Below are positions 57,763 through 64,000 of a stretch of 64,000 nt of DNA, one piece after another. Within the stretch, counting starts at the first letter, position 1; every line of letters starts with the position of its first letter. The stretch comes from Ramlibacter pallidus (lineage in GTDB: Bacteria > Pseudomonadota > Gammaproteobacteria > Burkholderiales > Burkholderiaceae_C). The stretch is from contig NZ_JADDIV010000002.1 in the NCBI RefSeq assembly GCF_015070875.1, positions 434,001 through 498,000 on the forward strand, read 5' to 3'. A model generated the notes under the pieces. That model worked only from the letters and a program-made list of their open reading frames with translations. It had not been told where the DNA came from and did not search any database. The translations under genes were made by a program, and so were the position numbers.

Positions 57763-58827
57763 TCAGTTCACCGTCTGGGCGAGCTCGCCCTGGGCGTACT
57801 TCTTCGCCACGACCTGCAGGTTCTCGCCCTTGATCTTGCCGGCCTGGCCTTCGCAGCCGAACTCGATGTAGCGCTGCTTGCAGACCTGCTTGGCGGCCTC
57901 GCGCGCCGGCTTCATCCATTCGCGCATGTCGAACTTGTCCGGGTTCTCGGCCAGGAACTTGCGCACCGCGCCGGTCATCGCCAGGCGGATGTCCGTGTCG
58001 ATGTTGATCTTGCGCACGCCATGCTTGATCGCTTCCTGGATCTCCTCGACCGGCACGCCGTAGGTTTCCTTCATGTTGCCGCCGTACTGGCGGATGATCG
58101 CCAGCAGCTCCTGCGGCACCGACGAGGAGCCGTGCATGACCAGGTGCGTGTTGGGGATGCGGCGGTGGATCTCCTTGATGCGGTCGATCGCCAGGATGTC
58201 GCCCGTCGGCTTGCGGGTGAACTTGTAGGCGCCGTGGCTGGTGCCGATGGCGATGGCCAGCGCGTCGAGCTGCGTGCGCTTGACGAAGTCGGCGGCCTGC
58301 TCGGGGTCGGTCAGCAGCTGCTCGCGCGTCATCGTGGCATCGGTGCCGTGGCCGTCTTCCTTGTCGCCCTTCATGGTCTCCAGCGAGCCGAGGCAGCCGA
58401 GCTCGCCCTCGACCGTCACGCCCAGCCGGTGCGCCATGTCGACGACCTTGCGGGTCACGTCGACGTTGTAGTCGTAGCTGGCGATCGTCTTGCCGTCGGC
58501 TTCGAGCGAGCCGTCCATCATCACGGAGGAGAAACCGAGCTCGATGGCGCCCTTGCACACGTCCGGGCTCTGGCCGTGGTCCTGGTGCATCACCAGCGGG
58601 ATCTGCGGGTAGGCCTCGATGGCCGCCTGGATCAGGTGCTTGATGAAGGACTCGCCGGCGTACTTGCGGGCACCGGCGCTGGCTTGCAGGATCACCGGCG
58701 CGTTGGTTTCCTTCGCCGCTTCCATGACGGCCTGGACCTGTTCGAGGTTGTTGACGTTGAAGGCCGGGATGCCATAGCCGTTGGCGGCGGCATGGTCCAG
58801 CAGTTCGCGCATGGAAACGAGAGGCAT
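57763..58827 (-). CDS. Class II fructose-1,6-bisphosphate aldolase
   Basis: Zinc-dependent aldolase of glycolysis and gluconeogenesis. The 354-residue protein has [24 protein letters not shown] and VMHGSSSVP with zinc-ligand His residues, and the ending [15 protein letters not shown] typical of the Calvin-cycle-type subgroup (CbbA/Fba). AGGA lies near the ATG. Its early leader contains tandem GTTACCA repeats. Confidence 0.95.
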   Translation of the reverse strand: MPLVSMRELLDHAAANGYGIPAFNVNNLEQVQAVMEAAKETNAPVILQASAGARKYAGESFIKHLIQAAIEAYPQIPLVMHQDHGQSPDVCKGAIELGFSSVMMDGSLEADGKTIASYDYNVDVTRKVVDMAHRLGVTVEGELGCLGSLETMKGDKEDGHGTDATMTREQLLTDPEQAADFVKRTQLDALAIAIGTSHGAYKFTRKPTGDILAIDRIKEIHRRIPNTHLVMHGSSSVPQELLAIIRQYGGNMKETYGVPVEEIQEAIKHGVRKINIDTDIRLAMTGAVRKFLAENPDKFDMREWMKPAREAAKQVCKQRYIEFGCEGQAGKIKGENLQVVAKKYAQGELAQTVN

Positions 58828-58866
58828 GGCAGTTCCTGGAGGTACGACGGAGGGGTGCCCGGCGGC

Positions 58867-58899
58867 CTTGGTAACCGCCTGGTAACTCGTCGCATTTTA
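58867..58899 (-). promoter_or_regulatory. fba promoter with tandem GTTACCA operator
   Basis: On the minus strand a -10-like TAAAAT (58899-58894) is followed by two GTTACCA units exactly 11 bp apart (plus strand TGGTAAC at 58869-58875 and 58880-58886). The upstream-most bases CTTGGTAACCG (58867-58877, plus strand) recur perfectly in the pyk leader. The repeats would sit at about +1 to +20. Confidence 0.5.
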
Positions 58900-58943
58900 G
58901 CGGCTGAGCCTTGCGCCGTGGGGCGCGGGCCTGCCCGCCGGCC

Positions 58944-60377
58944 TCAGCTCGCGCGCACGATCTTCAGCATGTTGGTGCCGCCCGGCGCGCCCATGGGTTC
59001 GCCGCAGGTGATCGCGTAGATGTCGCCGGCCGCCAGGATGCCGCGGGTCTTCAGGTGCGCTTCGGCCTCGGCCAGGGCCATGTCGCGTTCGACGTTCTGG
59101 TCCATCAGCAGCGGCCGCACGTTGCGGTACAGCGCCATGCGCCGCTGCGTCACGAGCTTGGGCGTCAGCGCGTAGATCGGGATGTGGATGCGGTGCCGGC
59201 TCATCCACAGCGCCGTGGAGCCGGAGTCGGTCAGGGCGACGATCGCCTTGCAGCCCAGGTGGTAGGCCGTGAACAGCGCGCCCATCGCGATGGACTGGTC
59301 GATGCGCGAGAAGGACATGCCGCTGAAATCGGCATCGAGCCGCACGTCCTCGGCCATCTCGGCCTCGGCGCAGATGTTCGCCATCTGCTCCACCACCTCG
59401 ACGGGGTACCTGCCGGTCGCGGTCTCGGCGCTGGTCATCACCGCGTCGGTGCCATCGAGCACCGCGTTGGCCACGTCGCTTACCTCGGCGCGCGTGGGCA
59501 CCGGCGCGGAGATCATCGACTCCATCATCTGCGTGGCAGTGATCACCACCTTGTCGTGCTCGCGCGCCAGCCGGATCATGCGCTTCTGCAGCGCCGGCAC
59601 CGCGGCGTTGCCGACTTCCACGGCGAGGTCGCCGCGCGCGACCATGATGCCGTCGCTCGCCTTCAGGATCGATTCGAGGTTGGGGATCGCCTCCGCGCGT
59701 TCGATCTTGGCGATCAGCGCCGGCTTGTGGCGGAACTCGGCGGCGGCCACGTTGCACAGCTGGCGCGCCATCTCCATGTCGGTGGCGTTCTTTGGGAAGC
59801 TCACGGCGACGTAGTCGGCCTGGAAGGCCATCGCGGTGCGGATGTCCTCCATGTCCTTGGCGGTCAGCGCCGGCGCCGTCAGGCCGCCGCCGTGCTTGTT
59901 GATGCCCTTGTTGTTGGACAGCACGCCCCCGAGCTTCACCTTGGTGTGGATGCGGTCGCCCTTCACGTGGTCCACCGTCAGCACGATCAGGCCGTCGTTC
60001 AGCAGCAGCAGGTCGCCGGGGCGGACGTCCCGCGGCAATTCCTTGTAGTCGAGGCCCACCGCTTCCACGTTGCCCGGCTCGGTGCGGGAGGCGTCGAGGA
60101 TGAAGCTCGCGCCGGGCTCCAGGTGCACCTTGCCCTCGGCGAACTTGCCGACCCGGATCTTGGGGCCCTGCAGGTCCGCCATGATCGCGACCTCGCGGCC
60201 GGCCGCGTGGCCCGCTTCGCGCACCTGGCGGGCGCGGTCGATGTGGTCCTGCGCGGTGCCGTGGCTGAAGTTCAGGCGGACGACGTTGACGCCGGCGCGG
60301 ATCATGGCTTCGAGCACGGCGGGGTCGCTGGACGCGGGCCCCAGGGTGGCGACGATCTTGGTGGCGCGACGAGCCAT
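58944..60377 (-). CDS. pyk: Pyruvate kinase
   Basis: Transfers phosphate from PEP to ADP. The 477-residue protein opens MARRATKIVATLGPAS and has the catalytic Lys region ALIAKIERAEAIPN, MVARGDLAVEVG and ATQMMESM. The frame is open upstream, but the ATG at 60377 is the family start and is preceded by AGGAGA. It is upstream of fba on the same strand, with a 116-bp gap. Confidence 0.96.
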   Translation of the reverse strand: MARRATKIVATLGPASSDPAVLEAMIRAGVNVVRLNFSHGTAQDHIDRARQVREAGHAAGREVAIMADLQGPKIRVGKFAEGKVHLEPGASFILDASRTEPGNVEAVGLDYKELPRDVRPGDLLLLNDGLIVLTVDHVKGDRIHTKVKLGGVLSNNKGINKHGGGLTAPALTAKDMEDIRTAMAFQADYVAVSFPKNATDMEMARQLCNVAAAEFRHKPALIAKIERAEAIPNLESILKASDGIMVARGDLAVEVGNAAVPALQKRMIRLAREHDKVVITATQMMESMISAPVPTRAEVSDVANAVLDGTDAVMTSAETATGRYPVEVVEQMANICAEAEMAEDVRLDADFSGMSFSRIDQSIAMGALFTAYHLGCKAIVALTDSGSTALWMSRHRIHIPIYALTPKLVTQRRMALYRNVRPLLMDQNVERDMALAEAEAHLKTRGILAAGDIYAITCGEPMGAPGGTNMLKIVRAS

Positions 60378-60433
60378 GGACTGCGGTCTCCTGTAACTTA
60401 GTTTCGGATTCTCACATGGAAGGCGGAACGGCG

Positions 60434-60444
60434 CGGTTACCAAG
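60434..60444 (-). promoter_or_regulatory. CTTGGTAACCG motif before pyk
   Basis: CGGTTACCAAG on the plus strand is the exact reverse complement of the 11-mer at 58867-58877 near fba. It lies 57 bp before the pyk ATG, in the opposite orientation relative to transcription compared with fba. A shorter GGTTACCAA also occurs before telA (16256-16264). Confidence 0.4.
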
Positions 60445-60503
60445 CGCGCGCTTGACGCAGGTCACGACGCGGTCGCCGGCCCCGGCCTAGCATGGCCGGT
60501 TCC

Positions 60504-61583
60504 ATGACGACCCTCCAAGCTCCCGTCCCGGCCCACGCGCCGCTGCCGCACCGCAAGCACATCCGCGAATGGCTGTTGCCGCTCTCCGCCCGCGCCACGG
60601 CCTGGCCCGTGCTGCTGCTCCTGTTCGACTACGCCCTGCTGCTCGCCGCACTGGGCGGCGCCGTCCTGCTCGGTCCCTGGTGGGCGCGCCTGGCCTGCGG
60701 GCTCGCGGCCGGCTTCGTCATCGGGCGCCTGTTCATCGTCGGCCACGATGCCTGCCACCAGAGCCTGACACCGCACCGCCGCCTGAACCAGTGGCTGGGG
60801 CGCATCGCGTTCCTGCCTTCGTTCACGCCGTACAGCCTGTGGGAGGTCGGCCACAACGTGGTCCACCACGGCTATACCAACCTCAAGGGGTTCGACTTCG
60901 TGTGGGCGCCCTATACCGCCGAGGAGTTCGCGGCGCTGACGCCCCTGCGGCAACGCCTGGACCGCATCTACCGCAGCGGCTGGGCGCCCGGGCTGTACTA
61001 CCTGGTGGAGATCTGGTGGAAGCGCATGTTCTTCCCGAACCGGCGGCACATGCCGACGCGCCGGCGCGTGTTCCTGCTCGACAACCTGCTGGTCTCCGGC
61101 TTCGCGCTGCTCTGGATCGGCGCGCTCGCCGTTCTCTCGCACGCGACCGGGGAATCCTTCCTTGCGCTGCTGCTCACCGGCTTCGTGGCGCCCTTCGTAT
61201 TCTGGTGCGCCATGATCGGCTTCGTCGTCTACGTGCACCACACGCACACGGCGGTGCACTGGCACGACGAACGCGCCGCCTGGTCGCGCTCGCAGCCCTT
61301 CGTGTCGACGACGGTGCACCTCACCTTCCCGCTGGGCCTCGGCGGCGCCATGCACCACATCATGGAGCACACCGCGCACCACGTGGACATGACGATCCCG
61401 CTGTACAAGCTGAAGCAGGCGCAGGCGAAGCTGGAGGAGATGCTGCCCGGGCGCATCATCGTGCAGCCGTTCTCCTGGCGCTGGTACTTCGACACCGCGC
61501 GCCGCTGCAAGCTCTACGACTTCGCCCGCGACGGCTGGACCGACTACGCGGGGCGGCCGACTTCGCCGGCCCCCGCCGCCTGA
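60504..61583 (+). CDS. Membrane fatty acid desaturase
   Basis: 359 residues with several hydrophobic spans and three His boxes for a di-iron centre: HDACH (81-85), H117-NVVHH (121-122) and HHIMEHTAHH (284-293). An additional HHTHTAVHWH lies at 245-254. The position of the double bond is unknown; the sequence resembles omega-3/omega-6-type desaturases more than stearoyl-CoA types. The ATG at 60504 was chosen because the one at 60492 lies inside the -10-like TAGCAT (60488-60493). Confidence 0.88.
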   Translation: MTTLQAPVPAHAPLPHRKHIREWLLPLSARATAWPVLLLLFDYALLLAALGGAVLLGPWWARLACGLAAGFVIGRLFIVGHDACHQSLTPHRRLNQWLGRIAFLPSFTPYSLWEVGHNVVHHGYTNLKGFDFVWAPYTAEEFAALTPLRQRLDRIYRSGWAPGLYYLVEIWWKRMFFPNRRHMPTRRRVFLLDNLLVSGFALLWIGALAVLSHATGESFLALLLTGFVAPFVFWCAMIGFVVYVHHTHTAVHWHDERAAWSRSQPFVSTTVHLTFPLGLGGAMHHIMEHTAHHVDMTIPLYKLKQAQAKLEEMLPGRIIVQPFSWRWYFDTARRCKLYDFARDGWTDYAGRPTSPAPAA

Positions 61584-61587
61584 GCCG

Positions 61588-62781
61588 TCAGCCGTTCGCG
61601 CGCTTCTGCAGGATCTCGAAGGCCGGGAGCGTCTTGCCTTCGAGCACTTCCAGGAAGGCGCCGCCGCCGGTGGAGATGTAGCCCACTTCCTTCTCGATGC
61701 CGTACTTGGCGATGGCCGCCAGCGTGTCGCCGCCGCCGGCGATGCTGAACGCGTCGGACTCCGCGATCGCGCGCGCGATGGTCTCGGTCCCCTTGGCGAA
61801 CGCATCGAACTCGAACACGCCGACCGGCCCGTTCCAGACGATGGTACCGGCCGACTTGAGCTGCGCGGCGAGACGGGCGGCCGTTTGCGGCCCGATGTCC
61901 AGGATCATGTCGTCCGGTGCCACGTCGCGCGCCGCCTTGACGGTCGCGGGCGCATCGGGCGCGAAGCCCTTGGCCACCACCACGTCGGTCGGGATGGGCA
62001 CTTCCGCGCCGCGGGCCTTCATCGCCTCGATCACCGCCTTCGCGTCGGCGAGGAGGTCGGCCTCGGCCAGCGACTTGCCGATCGGCAACCCGGCCGCCAG
62101 CATGAAGGTGTTGGCGATGCCGCCGCCCACGATCAGCTGGTCCACCTTGCCGGCCAGCGCCTGCAGGATCGTGAGCTTGGTCGAGACCTTGGAGCCGGCG
62201 ACGATCGCCACCAGCGGGCGCTTCGGCTGCGCGAGCGCCTTCGTCAGCGCATCGATCTCGGCGGCCAGCAGCGGACCGGCGCACGCGACCTTGGCGTATT
62301 GCGCGATGCCGTAGGTGGAGGCCTCCGCGCGGTGGGCGGTGCCGAAGGCGTCGTGCACGAAGATGTCGCACAGCGCCGCCATCTTCTTCGCCAGCTCCGG
62401 ATCGTTCTTCTTCTCCCCCTTGTTCAGGCGGCAGTTCTCCAGCAGCACGACCTCGCCGGGCTGCACGTCGACGCGGTCGATCCAGCCGGACTTCAGCGGC
62501 ACCGGGCGCCCGAGCAGCTCGGACAGGCGCTGGGCGACGGGGGCCAGCGAATCCTCCGGCTTGAACTGTCCTTCGGTCGGCCGTCCCAGGTGCGAGGTGA
62601 CCATCACCGCCGCACCGCCGGCCAGCGCCATCTGGATGCAGGGCACCGAGGCGCGGATGCGCGTGTCCTCGGTGATGGTCCCGTCGTCGTCCTGCGGCAC
62701 GTTGAGGTCGGCGCGGATGAAGACGCGGCGGCCGCGGGCGCGACCCTCGTCGCACAGGTCGGAGAAGCGGAGGACGTTCAT
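61588..62781 (-). CDS. pgk: Phosphoglycerate kinase
   Basis: Glycolytic kinase, 397 residues. It shows [12 protein letters not shown] and [10 protein letters not shown] in the N-domain and [15 protein letters not shown] and GGGDTLAAI in the C-domain. On the minus strand a TAGAAT -10 box (62817-62812) is followed by a short GGGG/CCCC hairpin in the leader. Convergent with the desaturase, 4 bp between stops. Confidence 0.97.
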   Translation of the reverse strand: MNVLRFSDLCDEGRARGRRVFIRADLNVPQDDDGTITEDTRIRASVPCIQMALAGGAAVMVTSHLGRPTEGQFKPEDSLAPVAQRLSELLGRPVPLKSGWIDRVDVQPGEVVLLENCRLNKGEKKNDPELAKKMAALCDIFVHDAFGTAHRAEASTYGIAQYAKVACAGPLLAAEIDALTKALAQPKRPLVAIVAGSKVSTKLTILQALAGKVDQLIVGGGIANTFMLAAGLPIGKSLAEADLLADAKAVIEAMKARGAEVPIPTDVVVAKGFAPDAPATVKAARDVAPDDMILDIGPQTAARLAAQLKSAGTIVWNGPVGVFEFDAFAKGTETIARAIAESDAFSIAGGGDTLAAIAKYGIEKEVGYISTGGGAFLEVLEGKTLPAFEILQKRANG

Positions 62782-62838
62782 GGCAACAGCTCGGGTTGGG
62801 GCAAAACCCCGATTCTAGGAAGGCGCGACCGGGCCGGG

Positions 62839-63177
62839 CTACCAGCCGAGCCCGAGGTGCAGCGGCAGGTACACCGCCATGCCCACCAGCAGGGTGGCCA
62901 AGACGCTGCGGCGCCAGAAGAAGACCGCGGCGCCGGCAGCGGCGGCGAACAAGCGCGCGTCCTGCCAGGTCGCGACGAGTTCGCCGTTCGTCATCACCAC
63001 TTCCGGCACGACCACGCCGGCCAGGGCGGCCACCGGGGCGTAGTGCAGCGCGCGGTGCGCCCAGGCCGGCAGCGACCAGGGCCGGTCGAGGATGAAGAAG
63101 AAGCAGCGCGTGAGCACCGTCACGCCGGCCAGGCCGAGGATGATGAACAGCGTCCAGCCGTCGGTCACGCCCCTCAT
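62839..63177 (-). CDS. azlD: Branched-chain amino acid exporter small subunit (AzlD)
   Basis: 112 residues with three to four hydrophobic helices, TRCFFFILDRPWSLPAWAHRALHYAPVAAL being the AzlD signature region. It forms an exporter with AzlC. Its ATG overlaps the azlC stop (ATGA). Confidence 0.92.
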   Translation of the reverse strand: MRGVTDGWTLFIILGLAGVTVLTRCFFFILDRPWSLPAWAHRALHYAPVAALAGVVVPEVVMTNGELVATWQDARLFAAAAGAAVFFWRRSVLATLLVGMAVYLPLHLGLGW

Positions 63178-63914
63178 GCGGCCTTCTCCCGCGGCGGTGC
63201 CGGCGGCACCCGCCCTTCCAGCCAGAAGCAGGCGAGCACGGCGACCGCGATGGCCGCCACGATGTTCAGCTTCAGCGGCAGCGCGTAGGCGGCCACCGCC
63301 GCGGCACCGGCGATCACCGCCGCCAGGATGCGCAGGCGCGTGTTGGCGAGCGAGCACAGCACGCCGACCAGGCACAGCACCCCCGCGAAGCCGAGACCCC
63401 AGGCGCTGGGGATCAGGTTGCCGAGGGCCACACCCAGCAGGCTCGCGCCGGTCCACGCGCACCACGTCAGGAAGTAGTTGCCGGCGAGGAAGGACTCCTG
63501 CCCCAGCTGCTCCGCGGGCTCGGTCGCCGGTTGCGGGAAGCGGCCGGTGAAGATCGCATAGCTCATGTCGGCGGTCAGGAAACCGTTCACCAGCCGGCGC
63601 CAGCGCGGCAGGTGCATGAGGTAGCTGCGCAGGTGCAGGCTGAAGACCACGAAGCGCAGGTTGACGCAGAAGCCGGTCGCCCACACCACCCAGGCCGGTG
63701 CGCCGGCCACGATGAGGGGGATCGCCGCCAGCTGGGAGCTGCCGGCATAGACGAACAGCGTCATCGCGACGGCTTCGGGCACGCTCATGCCGGACTTCAC
63801 CATCGCCACGCCCGTCATCAGCCCCCACGCGGCGATGCCGGGCGCCACCGCGCTGCTGGCACGCATGCCCTCGCGGAACAGCGGATGCCGGTGGATCTCG
63901 CGCCGGAAGAACAT
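63174..63914 (-). CDS. azlC: Branched-chain amino acid exporter large subunit (AzlC)
   Basis: 246 residues with multiple helices and the AzlC core ALTLFVYAGSSQ-type motif (AMTLFVYAGSSQLAAIPLI) and NLRFVVFSLHL. With AzlD it exports valine, leucine and related compounds. Its ATG overlaps the preceding stop by one base (TGATG), so it is cotranscribed with the gene at the window edge. Confidence 0.93.
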   Translation of the reverse strand: MFFRREIHRHPLFREGMRASSAVAPGIAAWGLMTGVAMVKSGMSVPEAVAMTLFVYAGSSQLAAIPLIVAGAPAWVVWATGFCVNLRFVVFSLHLRSYLMHLPRWRRLVNGFLTADMSYAIFTGRFPQPATEPAEQLGQESFLAGNYFLTWCAWTGASLLGVALGNLIPSAWGLGFAGVLCLVGVLCSLANTRLRILAAVIAGAAAVAAYALPLKLNIVAAIAVAVLACFWLEGRVPPAPPREKAA

Positions 63915-64000
63915 CAGCGATCGAAACGCTGGCCGGGCTCCAGCGGGAAGCCGCGCAGGAAGTCCGCGGCGGGCAGGCGCTTGCCGCCCGGCCGCTGCAG
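63914..64000 (-). CDS. fmt: 3' end of a gene, probably methionyl-tRNA formyltransferase
   Basis: Only 28 codons are in the window, starting LQRPGGKRLPAADFLRG and ending with a TGA at 63916-63914. This looks like the C-terminal end of Fmt (LQxxGGKRxxxxxFLRG), which formylates initiator Met-tRNA. With so few residues the call is provisional. The stop overlaps the azlC start codon. Confidence 0.6.
   Translation of the reverse strand: MQRPGGKRLPAADFLRGFPLEPGQRFDR

Overview
The window is GC-rich, densely coded beta-proteobacterial chromosome. Gene content and order point to Burkholderiales, family Comamonadaceae, with a Ramlibacter/Variovorax-like member most likely: PhaM, a DUF3567 protein, a DUF2946/YcnI/PCuAC copper set, and a purC-purE-purK-sua5 block near pgk, pyk and fba. 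This placement is inferred from family knowledge and was not searched. I see no rRNA, tRNA, CRISPR array, insertion sequence or prophage. No gap between genes reaches 300 bp.

Left part (1-16 kb): the start of the ribosomal spc operon (rplN, rplX, rplE; minus strand) has its own promoter and a structured leader. Upstream lie glpK-glpD for glycerol use, an esterase-like lipoprotein overlapping proC, and a tightly overlapping minus-strand operon oxyR - DyP peroxidase - ubiA. Then come recG, the queuosine genes queA-tgt, and a membrane/tellurite-type group (unknown two-TM protein, YiaA-like protein, TelA).

Middle (16-40 kb): an MFS-acyltransferase fusion, a ceramidase-like membrane protein, an XRE regulator, a FIST sensor protein with PhaM, a periplasmic copper module, an enoyl-CoA hydratase and a VOC protein. 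These are followed by a trehalose operon (otsB - GH15 - otsA), a fasciclin protein behind an ECF-like promoter, an OPT transporter, a serine hydrolase, and a fumarylacetoacetate-hydrolase gene divergent from an IclR regulator. DUF3108, DUF3567 and ChaN-like genes, an omega-aminotransferase, a DUF4197 protein and purU close this part.

Right part (40-64 kb): a LysR regulator and glcD, then a 1521-residue filamentous-hemagglutinin-type adhesin divergent from a GlcNAc-transferase-like gene. Next are a small operon tsaB-rimI-uracil-DNA glycosylase divergent from dacB, a SemiSWEET sugar transporter and an SGNH-fold lipoprotein whose catalytic residues are replaced. Sua5, purK, purE, a CnoX-type thioredoxin, purC, fba, pyk, a desaturase, pgk, azlD-azlC and the last codons of a probable fmt follow.

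No complete, clearly new multi-gene system stands out. The most interesting signals are: (i) predicted -10 boxes only 6-10 bases before many start codons, implying leaderless or very short leaders; (ii) a perfect 11-base motif shared by the fba and pyk promoter regions; (iii) an SGNH protein lacking both catalytic Ser and His; (iv) a family-4-type uracil-DNA glycosylase lacking three of its four iron-sulfur cysteines; (v) a large adhesin head-to-head with a Skp1-GlcNAc-transferase-like gene; and (vi) three convergent gene pairs whose stop codons are both formed by one CTAG palindrome.
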